The notes: generated from the letters alone by a model not told the origin. Shown: positions 1-7,877, numbered from the stretch's first letter. The stretch: 15,240 nt of DNA from JBFGWM01 sp041588495 (GCA_041588495.1 JBFGWM010000040.1:1-15240); one strand, 5' to 3'. Made by a program: numbers and translations.

Positions 1-460
1 CGGTGACCGCCAGCAGGGTGACCCAGCGCCAGTTGCCCGCTGCCGGCCGCCACGCCTGCAGCATGACGCCCAGGGCGGACAGGCCGAGCGAGAGCGCGGC
101 CCATGGCAGCCAGGTGATTTCCTGCGTCGCGCCGGCTGTGGTGGCCGTATTCGCGGTTGCGCCCACAAGGCCGGCGAGGCCGTAGGCGGTCACGGCCGCC
201 AGGACAACGGCACCCAGGCCACCCGCGACGCGCAGCTGGTCGCACGCGAGGAGCATCAGGGCGGCGGCAAGCGCGGTCGCCAGGGCGGCGAAAAACCACT
301 CGTGGGGGCCGATCACCGGGACCTGGTAACTGATGACCGGCAGGTCCACCAGGGTAGTGACGATCACCTTGGCTGCCAGCATCAGCGCGCACAGCGCGCC
401 CAGCACCTGGAACGGGTTCCGGTAGCAGGCGTGGTGCGAGGCGGGTCCGGCTTGATTCAT
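1..460 (-). CDS. Partial multi-pass membrane protein, unrecognised
   Basis: An open frame starts at the ATG complementary to 458-460 (MNQAGPASHHACYRNPF) and stays open for 153 codons to the left edge, so the C-terminus is missing. The start is preceded by an AGGA-like ribosome binding site. The visible part is very hydrophobic, with likely membrane segments near residues 18-40, 56-73, 80-102 and 117-135, and another beginning near 144. A short hydrophilic stretch with several prolines and a histidine (about 42-54) separates the first two. I recognise no family motif and give no function. It lies downstream of apt on the same strand, but a 158-base AT-rich gap with its own promoter-like sequence suggests separate transcription. 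I am fairly sure it is a real gene because of the long open frame, consistent third-position GC bias and transmembrane pattern. Confidence 0.7.
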   Translation of the reverse strand, partial: MNQAGPASHHACYRNPFQVLGALCALMLAAKVIVTTLVDLPVISYQVPVIGPHEWFFAALATALAAALMLLACDQLRVAGGLGAVVLAAVTAYGLAGLVGATANTATTAGATQEITWLPWAALSLGLSALGVMLQAWRPAAGNWRWVTLLAVT

Positions 461-530
461 TGCGTCCTGGGGGTCGCTGCAAGGGATTTTCCCGCGTGGC
501 CCTGGCCGGGGCGGGAATCTCCGATGCAGC

Positions 531-591
531 ATATAAAAATATTAATATGGGAAAAAGCCAATTGCTAAAATTAGCATCCACTCACGAGTGG
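531..591 (-). promoter_or_regulatory. AT-rich promoter island with two adjacent inverted repeats
   Basis: Between apt and the membrane protein gene the base composition drops sharply (about 531-576 is mostly A and T). Two inverted repeats sit side by side: TGCTAA-AA-TTAGCA at 563-576 and CCACT-CACG-AGTGG at 578-591. On the minus strand a TTGGCT hexamer followed 18-19 bases later by TTTATA/TTATAT is a plausible but imperfect sigma70 promoter for the membrane protein gene. The repeats could be regulator sites or the transcript end of apt, but neither is followed by a clean T-run. The promoter assignment is inference. Confidence 0.35.
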
Positions 592-618
592 GTCAAGGTG
601 GCCGGGATGCCGGCCGGC

Positions 619-1161
619 TCATTCCGACTCGAAGGCGCAGAGCGTGTAGACCGGGATGTCTGCCTCCTGCAGGCGTATGGAGCCCTGCAGGTCGGGCAGG
701 TCGATGATGGCGGCCGCCTCGCTGATCTCGGCGCCGAGCTTGCGGAACAGGCTGCTGGTCGCGAGGATCGTGCCTCCCGTGGCGATCAGGTCGTCGAAGA
801 CCAGGACGCGGGCCCCGGCGGGGCAGGCGTCCCGGTGGATCTCCAGGGTCGCGTGACCGTATTCCATTTCGTAGGTGTGGCTGTGGGTTTCCGGCGGCAG
901 CTTGCCTTTCTTGCGCACCAGGACCAGCGGGTGGTTGAGGGCGTAGGCCACGATGGAACCGATCAGGAAGCCCCGCGCGTCGATCGCCGCCACGTGGGTG
1001 ATCTCGGTGTCCACGTACCGCTGAATGAAGCAGTCGGCCACCATGCGCAGGGCCTTGGGATTCTGGAACACCGGCGTGATGTCGCGAAAAGTCACCCCCT
1101 TCCGCGGCCAGTCGGGCACCGCGCGCACCAGGGATTTGATGTAGAACTCGTCGAAGACCAT
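619..1161 (-). CDS. apt: Adenine phosphoribosyltransferase
   Basis: This cytosolic purine-salvage enzyme converts adenine and PRPP to AMP and pyrophosphate. The 180-residue product is full length for the family (E. coli Apt is about 183). The PRPP-binding loop is intact at residues 119-131 (VLVFDDLIATGGT). The family segments DWPRKGVTFRDITP (17-30) and IDARGFLIGS (60-69) are also clear, as is the RKKGKLP region (83-89) of the flexible hood. The ATG start is supported by a GGAGGC ribosome binding site at 1169-1174 and by a promoter about 40 bases upstream. It is transcribed away from the end of the cco locus but appears to have its own promoter, so it is probably not part of that operon. The identification is very secure. 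Confidence 0.97.
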   Translation of the reverse strand: MVFDEFYIKSLVRAVPDWPRKGVTFRDITPVFQNPKALRMVADCFIQRYVDTEITHVAAIDARGFLIGSIVAYALNHPLVLVRKKGKLPPETHSHTYEMEYGHATLEIHRDACPAGARVLVFDDLIATGGTILATSSLFRKLGAEISEAAAIIDLPDLQGSIRLQEADIPVYTLCAFESE

Positions 1162-1202
1162 GCGTTCCGCCTCCGTCTCGCGGGATCCGCATACCGGTTT
1201 TC

Positions 1203-1231
1203 ATTGTAGGAGAAGCGCCGCCGGCTGTCCG
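1203..1231 (-). promoter_or_regulatory. Candidate sigma70 promoter of apt
   Basis: On the minus strand a -35 hexamer CGGACA (1231-1226) is followed by a 17-base spacer and a -10 hexamer TACAAT (1208-1203), matching the consensus at 4/6 and 5/6. Transcription would begin near 1196, leaving a leader of about 35 bases before the apt start at 1161. A perfect 10-base palindrome GTTCGCGAAC (1233-1242) directly abuts the -35 on its upstream side, just past the stop of the TauE-like gene. Confidence 0.5.
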
Positions 1232-1244
1232 GGTTCGCGAACGC

Positions 1245-2003
1245 TCAGCCGCCCGCCCGGGGGGCCGCCGGCAGGTAATGGGAGTGGTGATGGGCCGGAC
1301 CGGGATGCGCGCGCTCCTGGCCCGGGTGGCCGAGGGCGCCCCACAGGGTCCACAGCCCGAATCCCGCGACCAGGACGCCGGCCCCGGCGCGGGTGCCGGC
1401 GCTGCGGGCGAAGTTCCCCAGACGCTCCGCGAACAGCCCGCTGGCCATCAGTGCCGGGAAGGTGCCGAGACCGAAGCAGAGCATGATGAGCGCGCCGCCG
1501 GCCGGGCTCGCCGAGGCGGCGGCCCAGGCCAGCGTGCTGTAGACCAGGCCACAGGGCAGCCAGCCCCACAGCGCGCCGAGGGCCACGGCCTGGTGCCCGT
1601 GGCGGACCGGCAGCAGCGGGCGGGCCAGGGGCTGCAGGCGTTGCCACAGGCCCCGTCCCGCGGCCTCAAGGCGCGCGAGTACCTTCCAGGTGCCGGAAAT
1701 GTATAGTCCCAGGGCGATCAGCAGCAGGGCCGCGGTGATCCGCAGGGGTGTCTCGAGGTGGGCCCAGGCCAGGCCGGCACCCAGCGCTCCCGCGAGGGCG
1801 CCGGCGATGACGTAGCTGGAAATCCGGCCGAGGTTGTAACCGGCCAGAAGGGTGAGATCCGGACTCCCGTCGCCGCGGCGTTCCGGCGCCACCGACATGC
1901 CCAGGGCGCCGATGATACCCCCGCACATGCCGACGCAGTGGCCGCTGCCCAGCAGCCCGATCAGGAATGCGGCGCCCCAGGCGAGCGGTTCGTGGCCGCT
2001 CAC
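1245..2003 (-). CDS. TauE/SafE-like (COG2836) membrane protein of the cbb3 locus
   Basis: A 252-residue polytopic membrane protein. Near the N-terminus it carries the glycine/cysteine motif GSGHCVGMCGG (residues 19-29), typical of the COG2836 subgroup of the sulfite exporter TauE/SafE (DsbD-like) superfamily. About six membrane segments are visible. Proteins of this subgroup often follow ccoS in gammaproteobacterial cbb3 loci, and a role in copper or cytochrome assembly is suspected rather than established. The paired cysteines with histidine (H22, C23, C27) could bind a metal. The last 30 residues are His-rich (H226, H233, H238-H240, H242), which also suggests metal binding. Translation begins at a GTG that overlaps the TGA of ccoS by four bases (2000-2003), indicating coupling as the last gene of the operon. 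Sulfite export seems unlikely from this context. Confidence 0.85.
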   Translation of the reverse strand: MSGHEPLAWGAAFLIGLLGSGHCVGMCGGIIGALGMSVAPERRGDGSPDLTLLAGYNLGRISSYVIAGALAGALGAGLAWAHLETPLRITAALLLIALGLYISGTWKVLARLEAAGRGLWQRLQPLARPLLPVRHGHQAVALGALWGWLPCGLVYSTLAWAAASASPAGGALIMLCFGLGTFPALMASGLFAERLGNFARSAGTRAGAGVLVAGFGLWTLWGALGHPGQERAHPGPAHHHSHYLPAAPRAGG

Positions 2004-2203
2004 GGCTTGCGGGGCTGGTCGGGGCCGGGCCGTGGTGGCCGGCAGTCCTCCGGGATCATGTCCTCGTCCTCGTCGAAGAGGATGCGGTGCGCGGCGCTGT
2101 CGAGGTCATCGAACTGGTTGTTGCGAACAGCCCAGAAAAAGGTGATGAAGGCGACGCCCGCCAGCACCAGGGCAATCGGGATCAGGACGTAGAGAATCTC
2201 CAT
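2000..2203 (-). CDS. ccoS: cbb3-type cytochrome oxidase assembly protein CcoS
   Basis: A 67-residue protein with one N-terminal membrane helix (about residues 2-26) followed by the typical CcoS signature FFWAVRNNQFDDLDSAAHRI (residues 22-41), then an acidic and proline-rich tail. CcoS is needed for heme b and copper insertion into CcoN in Rhodobacter-type systems; its mechanism is not known. It starts 9 bases after the ccoI stop and overlaps the next gene's GTG, so it sits inside a tightly coupled assembly-gene block. Length and signature match the family, so the call is secure. Confidence 0.95.
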   Translation of the reverse strand: MEILYVLIPIALVLAGVAFITFFWAVRNNQFDDLDSAAHRILFDEDEDMIPEDCRPPRPGPDQPRKP

Positions 2204-2212
2204 TCCCGCAGT

Positions 2213-4699
2213 CTAACCGGTTCCGGCAACCACCGCCGACGCCGGGTTGCCGGCGGATCCGCTCCCGCCCGGCACGGCTTCGACATCGCGCAGCCGGGAC
2301 AGGCGCAGGGCATTCAGCGTGACCGCGAGGGAACTGGCGGACATGCCGATGGCCGCCGCCCAGGGCGGAACCAGCCCCGCGGCCGCGGCGGGCAGGGCGA
2401 GAAGGTTGTACCCCAGCGCCCAGGCGAGGTTCTGCCCGATCACGGCTTGCGTGCGGCGCGCGTGGCGGATCGCGCGGGGAAGATCGGCAAGGCGGTCGGA
2501 GGCCACCACCACGTCCGCACGGGCCCGGGTGAGTTCCGCGCCGCCGCCCATGGCCACCGAGACCAGGGCGCGGTCGAGACCGGGTGCGTCGTTGATGCCG
2601 TCGCCCACCATCACCACGTGCTGCCCTGACTGCTGCAGCGCATCGATGAACGCCAGCTTGCGCTCCGGGCCGCAGTCGCCGAGGTGGTCATCGATGCCGG
2701 TGCGGGCGGCGAGTGCCGCGACCGCGTCGGTGCGGTCCCCGCTGAGCATGCTCACCCCGAGACCGAGGGCGCGCAGTTCGCGGATGCTTTCCCGGGCGTC
2801 GGCGCGCAGCGGTTCCATGAGCCGGAACCATGCCAGCGCCTGTGCCCCGTCGCCAAGCAGGATCCAGGTCCCGTCTCCGGTTGGCGGGGTGGGAGGCGGG
2901 CGGTTCCAGGGCCTGGCGACAAACTCCGCGCGGCCGAGGCGCAGGGTGCGTCCGTCGCAGTCGCCGCTCACACCCTGGCCGGCGACCTGGCGCACCTGGC
3001 TGGCCGGGCCCGGGGTCGCGGCGTTGACGAAGGCGGCCGCCACCGGGTGCGTCGCGTGGGCCTCGAGACTTGCCGCGAGCCGGAGGCATTCTTCGGTTGA
3101 GGTGTCTGCCAGGGCATGGATTTCCTCGATGACGAGCGCGCCCGCGGTGAGGGTTCCGGTCTTGTCGAATACCACGTGGCTGGCCCGCGCCAGGCTCTCC
3201 AGGGCCTCGCCGCCGGCGACGATGAAGCCGCGCCCGCGCAGTGCGCCGGTGGCCGCGGTCAGCGCGGCGGGAGTGGCCAGGGACAGCGCGCAGGGACAGG
3301 TGATGACCAGCACCGAGAGGGTGATCCAGAAGGCCTCGGCCGGCGCCCGGAAGTGCCAGAACAGCCACACGGCGCAGGCGGTCACCAGCACCGCGGCGAC
3401 AAACGCGGAGGCCACGCGGTCGGCACTGCGCACGATACGCGGCCGGTCGGCGCGCGCGCCGGCCAGCATGCGCTCGATGGCGGCGGCCCGGGTGCCCCGC
3501 CCGGCGGCGGAGATGTGCACCTGCAGCGGGCTTTCGACATTGAGGGTGCCGGCGGTGACGGGGTCACCGGGACCGCGGGCCACCGGCGTGAACTCGCCGG
3601 TCAGCAGGGATTCGTCAACATGGCTTCTCCCTTCTTCAACGCGACCGTCGGCGGCGACCACCTGGCCCGGACGCACCAGCAGCAGGTCGCCCGGGGCGAG
3701 GGCGTCGGCGGCGACCACGCGGGGTACGCGGTCCACCATCTGCCATGCCGAGACCGGCAGCAGGCGGTCCGCCGGCAGCGCGAAGCGGGCGCTGCGCCGG
3801 CGTGCGCGGGCCTCCAGGTAACGCCCGCAGAGCAGGAAGAAGGTGAACATGCACACCGAGTCGAAATACACCTCGCCGGTCCCGGTGAAGGTGGCCCAGG
3901 CGCTGGCGATCCAGGCGCCGCCGATGGCGATCGCTACCGGCACGTCCATGCCCAGCGCGCGGTTGCGCAGCATGCGCCAGGCCTCGCTGAAGAACGGTCG
4001 CGCGGAGACCAGCACCACCACGCTGGCGATGGCGAGGCTGCTCCAGCGCAGCAGGTCGCGCATGTCGTCGCTGATTCCCTGCAGGGCGCCGGCATACAGG
4101 GCGATGGCATACATCATCACCTGCATGGTGCCGACCCCCGCGATGCCGAGTCCGATCAGCATGCGTTTCTCTTCGCTGCGGTCGGCCGCGCGGCGGGCCT
4201 CCTGGGACCACGGTTGCGCCGTGTACCCGGTCCTGTGGATGGCCGCCAGGAATTCGCCGAGGGTGCCCTCGCCGTGACGCCAGGTCACCCGCGCCTGGTG
4301 ATTGTCGAGACTGACCTCGGCGCGCTCCACGCCGGGGCAGGCCTGCAGGGTTTTTTCCAGCAGCCAGGTGCAGGCCGCGCAGTTCATGCCCTCGACGAGC
4401 AGGAAGGTCTCGCGGCGTCCGTCCCCGGTGTCGGCGATGTAGCGCGCTTCCAGTTCGGGCTGGTCATAAACCGCGTACTCGGCCGCGCGCTCGGCCGACA
4501 GTTCGCGTGCGGTGGGCGGCATCGCCGTGCGGTGGCGGTAGAAATCCGCGAGACCGAGACCATCGATGGCGGCTGCCGCCGCCTGGCACCCGGGGCAGCA
4601 CATGGGCCGCTGCCGGCCGTCGATCGGGGTGGTCCACGGCGTGTCCGGATCAGTGGGCAGGCCGCAGTGGAAACAGGGAACCGTGTTCGCGTCGCTCAT
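2213..4699 (-). CDS. ccoI: Copper-exporting P1B-type ATPase of cbb3 assembly (CcoI/FixI)
   Basis: This 828-residue inner-membrane ATPase moves Cu(I) out of the cytoplasm for delivery to the CuB site of CcoN. Domains in order are: an N-terminal Cys-rich metal-binding segment with CFHC (9-12) and CCPGC (34-38); a heavy-metal-associated domain with GMNCAAC (104-110); membrane helices; an actuator loop TGEF (367-370); the transport motif CPC (468-470); the phosphorylation site DKTGT (512-516, D512); the nucleotide-domain HP (551-552); and GDGIND (699-704). The frame is open further upstream, but the ATG at 4699 is preferred. It overlaps the ccoH stop as ATGA (4696-4699) and gives an N-terminus beginning directly before the Cys-rich domain. 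All catalytic residues are present, so it should be functional. It could be annotated fixI or copA2-type. Confidence 0.96.
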   Translation of the reverse strand: MSDANTVPCFHCGLPTDPDTPWTTPIDGRQRPMCCPGCQAAAAAIDGLGLADFYRHRTAMPPTARELSAERAAEYAVYDQPELEARYIADTGDGRRETFLLVEGMNCAACTWLLEKTLQACPGVERAEVSLDNHQARVTWRHGEGTLGEFLAAIHRTGYTAQPWSQEARRAADRSEEKRMLIGLGIAGVGTMQVMMYAIALYAGALQGISDDMRDLLRWSSLAIASVVVLVSARPFFSEAWRMLRNRALGMDVPVAIAIGGAWIASAWATFTGTGEVYFDSVCMFTFFLLCGRYLEARARRRSARFALPADRLLPVSAWQMVDRVPRVVAADALAPGDLLLVRPGQVVAADGRVEEGRSHVDESLLTGEFTPVARGPGDPVTAGTLNVESPLQVHISAAGRGTRAAAIERMLAGARADRPRIVRSADRVASAFVAAVLVTACAVWLFWHFRAPAEAFWITLSVLVITCPCALSLATPAALTAATGALRGRGFIVAGGEALESLARASHVVFDKTGTLTAGALVIEEIHALADTSTEECLRLAASLEAHATHPVAAAFVNAATPGPASQVRQVAGQGVSGDCDGRTLRLGRAEFVARPWNRPPPTPPTGDGTWILLGDGAQALAWFRLMEPLRADARESIRELRALGLGVSMLSGDRTDAVAALAARTGIDDHLGDCGPERKLAFIDALQQSGQHVVMVGDGINDAPGLDRALVSVAMGGGAELTRARADVVVASDRLADLPRAIRHARRTQAVIGQNLAWALGYNLLALPAAAAGLVPPWAAAIGMSASSLAVTLNALRLSRLRDVEAVPGGSGSAGNPASAVVAGTG

Positions 4700-5220
4700 G
4701 GCGCGAGGCGGCTCTCCAGCATTGCCACCGAGCGCAGCGGGAACCACGCCGGGTCGAGGACGAGGCGCCACTGCCCGGCGGCGTCGGTGAGTTGCAGGGC
4801 GCGGCGTCCGAGTAAATCGGCCTGCAACGCGCCGACGTAGCGTCCCCCACGCAGGTGGCGAAGGACCAGTTCCTGGTCCTGGTTTTCCCGTGTCGGGTGG
4901 GTCACCAGCAGGTGCAGTTCCGGCGGGTAGCCGGCGTCGTTGCTGGCCAGATCGACCTGCACGTCACCGGTTTCCGAATCGATGCCCAGGCTCGCGCGCA
5001 GCCGCAGTTCAAGGGCGCGCTGGTCGCGGGCCAGGTCCTGGCGCACGGTGCGCCCGTCGCTGCGGTAATAGTCGCGCACCCGGCCGTCGTTGGTCTGCAC
5101 GGCCGCGGTGACCATCACGCCGCTCCCGATCACCGAGGCCAGCGGAACTGCGATCAGGAACCAGGGCCAGAACTGGCGGTACCAGGGTCGCGTGTCGGTA
5201 TCGTGAACCGGAGAGTTCAT
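4696..5220 (-). CDS. ccoH: cbb3 oxidase accessory protein CcoH/FixH
   Basis: A 174-residue FixH-family protein with a single membrane anchor (about residues 16-40, after PWYRQFWPWFLI). A periplasmic domain follows, with the family's VQTNDGRVRDYYR-like segment just after the helix (about 41-53). CcoH is required for stable cbb3 complex assembly and is thought to associate with subunits such as CcoN. It begins 6 bases after the ccoG stop with no visible Shine-Dalgarno sequence and ends in a 4-base ATGA overlap with ccoI, consistent with translational coupling between the three genes. The family is divergent in sequence, but size, topology and position make the call firm. Confidence 0.93.
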   Translation of the reverse strand: MNSPVHDTDTRPWYRQFWPWFLIAVPLASVIGSGVMVTAAVQTNDGRVRDYYRSDGRTVRQDLARDQRALELRLRASLGIDSETGDVQVDLASNDAGYPPELHLLVTHPTRENQDQELVLRHLRGGRYVGALQADLLGRRALQLTDAAGQWRLVLDPAWFPLRSVAMLESRLAP

Positions 5221-5226
5221 GGTGAC

Positions 5227-6666
5227 TCAGCGGCCCGGAGGCGGTCCCATGAACCGGGATTCCTCGTCGGCGCGAATCCGCGGGTCATCGACGGCTTGCA
5301 CCTCGAACGTTATCGGGGCGCTGATCATGCGCAGTTCTGCGGGGTCGGCCTCGAGACGCAGGATTCGCGACGCCACCTCGCCGGCGTCGATGCGCACGTT
5401 CGGGTCGCTGACGATTTTCAGGCCCGCCACCGTGCCGCTGGTGCTGATCTCGAATTCCCGCGCCGCCTGGCTCATGTTCATGATCTTGAGTTCGTAGGTA
5501 TTCCTGATCATGCCCGCTTCGGTGGTGCTGAACAAGGCGCCCCGCTCGCGGATGACGTTGATTTCCAGCGGTACCCGCGTGGTCACCGTCCACGCGAAGG
5601 CCGCCGCCATGATGGCCAGCATCGCGCCGTAGCCGAGGAGTCGCGGCCGCCCGACACGGGTCTCCTCGCCGTCCATCTCGTTCTCGGTGGTGTAGCGGAT
5701 CAGCCCGCGCGGATAACCCATGCGGTCCATCACCGAGTCGCAGGCATCGACGCAGGCGCCGCAGTCGATGCACTCGTATTGCAGGCCGTCGCGGATATCG
5801 ATCCCGACAGGACAGACCTGCACGCACATCTGGCAGTTGATGCAGTCGCCGAGACCCTCCGCCCGGTGGTCGAGATCCTTCCTGCGTGATCCGCGCGGCT
5901 CGCCGCGCTTCTCGTCGTAAAGAACGACCAGCGTGTCGCGGTCGAACATCACGCTCTGGAAGCGCGCATAGGGGCACATGTAGATGCACACCTGCTCGCG
6001 CATCCAGCCGGCGTTGCCGTACGTGGCCAGGGTGAAGAACGCCAGCCAGAACCAGGCCCAGGGATCGATGTCGAGCCTGAACAGATCCGGCACCAGTTCG
6101 CGCACCGGGGTGAAATAGCCGACAAAGGTGATCGCGGTGGCCAGGGAGATGCCGAGCCACAGACCGTGCTTGGCGCCCTTGCGCGCGAGCTTGCCCGCGC
6201 TCCAGGGCTGGGCATCGAGCTTGATGCGCTGGTTGCGGGTGCCCTCTGCAACCCGCTCCGACCACATGAACATCTTGGTCCAGACCGACTGGGGGCAGGT
6301 ATAACCGCACCACACGCGGCCCGCCCACACGGTGGCGAAGAACAGCGCGAACGCGGCAATGATCAGCAGCCAGGCCAGGAGGAAGAAATCCTGCGGCCAG
6401 AAGGTGATTCCGAAGATATGGAACTTGCGCCCGGGGAGATCGAAGAGCACGGCCTGGCGTCCGTCCCAGGACAGCCACGGGCAGGCGAAATAGGGAACCA
6501 GCAGGATCCACGCGGTGTAGTTGCGCAGCGAGTTGTAACGTCCGCGGATCTCGCGGGTGTAGACGGCGCCCCGGCTCTGGTAGAGATCGACCATCCCGGG
6601 TTCGGCCTGGCCGACGTCGCCCGCCTGGTTCTCGGTGACGTCGAATAGCGGGATGTCTTTTTTCAT
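5227..6666 (-). CDS. ccoG: Cytochrome c oxidase accessory protein CcoG (RdxA/FixG family, 2x[4Fe-4S])
   Basis: A 479-residue polytopic membrane iron-sulfur protein. In Rhodobacter-type systems CcoG reduces Cu(II) to Cu(I) during cbb3 maturation. Several membrane helices occupy residues about 48-220. A CGYTC pair (C120, C124) and the family motif CPYARFQSVM (231-240) are visible. Two ferredoxin clusters follow: C275, C278, C281, C285-P and C299, C302, C305, C309. One more helix (about 344-362) precedes a C-terminal immunoglobulin-like FixG domain (about 370-460). The ATG at 6666 has only a weak Shine-Dalgarno sequence. It is the first of the assembly genes and is separated from ccoP by 122 bases containing a strong stem, so its expression may differ from that of the structural genes. 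Confidence 0.96.
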   Translation of the reverse strand: MKKDIPLFDVTENQAGDVGQAEPGMVDLYQSRGAVYTREIRGRYNSLRNYTAWILLVPYFACPWLSWDGRQAVLFDLPGRKFHIFGITFWPQDFFLLAWLLIIAAFALFFATVWAGRVWCGYTCPQSVWTKMFMWSERVAEGTRNQRIKLDAQPWSAGKLARKGAKHGLWLGISLATAITFVGYFTPVRELVPDLFRLDIDPWAWFWLAFFTLATYGNAGWMREQVCIYMCPYARFQSVMFDRDTLVVLYDEKRGEPRGSRRKDLDHRAEGLGDCINCQMCVQVCPVGIDIRDGLQYECIDCGACVDACDSVMDRMGYPRGLIRYTTENEMDGEETRVGRPRLLGYGAMLAIMAAAFAWTVTTRVPLEINVIRERGALFSTTEAGMIRNTYELKIMNMSQAAREFEISTSGTVAGLKIVSDPNVRIDAGEVASRILRLEADPAELRMISAPITFEVQAVDDPRIRADEESRFMGPPPGR

Positions 6667-6757
6667 GAATCGCGCGGACGGAAAACGTGGATAGAGTCTA
6701 GCCGGATAATGCGCGGCGGGTCGCGTTCCGGGTGCGGGGCCGTGCCGTGCCCGGTGC

Positions 6758-6782
6758 GGCGGGTCGCCGGTGACGACCCGCC
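6758..6782 (-). terminator. Strong stem-loop between ccoP and ccoG
   Basis: A perfect 9-bp stem (GGCGGGTCG / CGACCCGCC) with a 7-base loop lies just after the ccoP stop, in the 122-base gap before ccoG. On the minus-strand transcript it is not followed by a T-run, so it is not a canonical intrinsic terminator. It may instead act as a partial terminator, a 3' stabiliser of the ccoNOQP message or a processing site. No convincing promoter for ccoG is visible in the rest of the gap (6667-6757). Confidence 0.45.
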
Positions 6783-6788
6783 CCGGGT

Positions 6789-7694
6789 TTATTTCTTGTC
6801 CCTGTCCGACAGGCTGTAAACGTAGGCCGAGATCAGGTGAATCTTGCTTTCGCTGAGGATGTGATCCCAGGGCGGCATCTCGCCGGTGCGCCCGTTGCGC
6901 AGGGTGAAATACAGATCATCCACCAGCTTGTTGCCCGGTTGCCGGTACAGCCAGATGTTGTCGGTGAGATTCGGTGCGCCGAAGTCCCTGCCGCCCTTCG
7001 CGTCCTTGCCGTGGCACAGGGCGCAGCGTTCCTGGTAGATGGTCGCACCGAGCGCGGTCTCCCTGGTGTCGTGCTGGTTGCCGCTGATGCTCAGGATGTA
7101 ATTCACCACGCCACGGATCTCGGCGTTGTTGAGCACCTTGCCCCAGGCCGGCATCTGGCCGCTGCGGCCCTGGTGCAGGGTGGTCTTGATGGTTTCGAAC
7201 TCGCCACCGTACAGCCAGTCGTTGTCGGTCAGGTTGGGAAAACCATGGCTGCCGCGCGCGTCGGTCCCGTGGCAAAGGGCGCAGTTGTTGAGGAACAGGC
7301 GCCGGCCCATGCCCATGGCGCGCTCGTCCTTGAGCAGGTCCTCGACGCCCATGGAGGCATACTTGGCGAAGATCGGATCGTACTTCTTCGCGGCGATGGC
7401 CTGGTCGCGGGCCAGCTCCTTGTGCGAGGTCCAGCCCAGCAGGCCCTTCCAGTTGCCGAGGCCCGGGTACAGCGCCAGGTAGACGAGAGAGAAGGCGATC
7501 AGGATGTAGAACATCCACAGCCACCACAGGGGCAGCGGTTTGTTGTATTCCTCGATGCCGTCGAAAACGTGGCCGGTGGTCTCCTCGGGGTCGGAGGTGC
7601 CCGGCATGCGCCGGGTCATGTGGAGAATCCACGCGCTGCCCAGGATCACCCCCAGGGTGATCGCGGTGATGTACCAGTGCCAGAAACTTGTCAT
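6789..7694 (-). CDS. ccoP: cbb3 oxidase subunit III, diheme cytochrome c CcoP
   Basis: This 301-residue membrane-anchored diheme cytochrome c receives electrons from periplasmic c-type cytochromes and passes them to CcoO/CcoN. The N-terminus has two helices (about 5-25 and 54-78, including PLPLWWLWMFYILIAFSLVY). Two heme c sites follow, CALCH at 138-142 and CALCH at 224-228, with probable methionine ligands M181 (GQMPAWG) and M273 (GEMPPWD). The two cytochrome domains resemble each other, both carrying an NLTDNxWLY segment (154-162 and 242-250). The start overlaps the ccoQ stop as ATGA (7691-7694), with an AAGGAG-type site inside ccoQ. It closes the structural half of the operon. Confidence 0.97.
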   Translation of the reverse strand: MTSFWHWYITAITLGVILGSAWILHMTRRMPGTSDPEETTGHVFDGIEEYNKPLPLWWLWMFYILIAFSLVYLALYPGLGNWKGLLGWTSHKELARDQAIAAKKYDPIFAKYASMGVEDLLKDERAMGMGRRLFLNNCALCHGTDARGSHGFPNLTDNDWLYGGEFETIKTTLHQGRSGQMPAWGKVLNNAEIRGVVNYILSISGNQHDTRETALGATIYQERCALCHGKDAKGGRDFGAPNLTDNIWLYRQPGNKLVDDLYFTLRNGRTGEMPPWDHILSESKIHLISAYVYSLSDRDKK

Positions 7695-7873
7695 TTTTGG
7701 TTTGTCTCCTTTCCGGACCTCTGGTGGGTTTCTTCATCGTTCTCATCGAACGGCAACTTTGCGGCGTCGTCGAAGCGTTGCTTGCGCGAAGGACTGAACG
7801 CCCACCAGCTCACGCCGAAGAAGGCGACGGCGACCAGTACGGTCGCGATGGTCTGCAGCGTTACCGGATCCAT
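7691..7873 (-). CDS. ccoQ: cbb3 oxidase small subunit CcoQ
   Basis: A 60-residue protein with one membrane helix (about 7-26) followed by the typical WWAFSPSRKQRFDDAAKLPF segment (23-42) and an acidic, polar tail. CcoQ (also called FixQ or subunit IV) stabilises the association of CcoP with the CcoNO core. An AGGA ribosome binding site overlaps the end of ccoO and the stop overlaps the ccoP start by four bases, so expression should be tightly linked to its neighbours. Confidence 0.95.
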   Translation of the reverse strand: MDPVTLQTIATVLVAVAFFGVSWWAFSPSRKQRFDDAAKLPFDENDEETHQRSGKETNQK

Positions 7874-7877
7874 GGTC

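Noticed and set aside
302..1209. Plus-strand frames over the membrane protein and apt
   Set aside because: They overlap two supported minus-strand genes and show shadow-type composition with no domain.
4700..4771. 24-residue N-terminal extension of CcoI from an upstream start at 4771
   Set aside because: It lies inside ccoH, is Pro/Arg-rich with no family likeness, and the ATG at 4699 forms a classic 4-base overlap with the ccoH stop.
3116..4840. Long plus-strand open frame (574 codons) opposite ccoI
   Set aside because: It is Gly/His/Arg-rich shadow coding opposite a well-supported P-type ATPase. Long antisense frames are expected in GC-rich genes.
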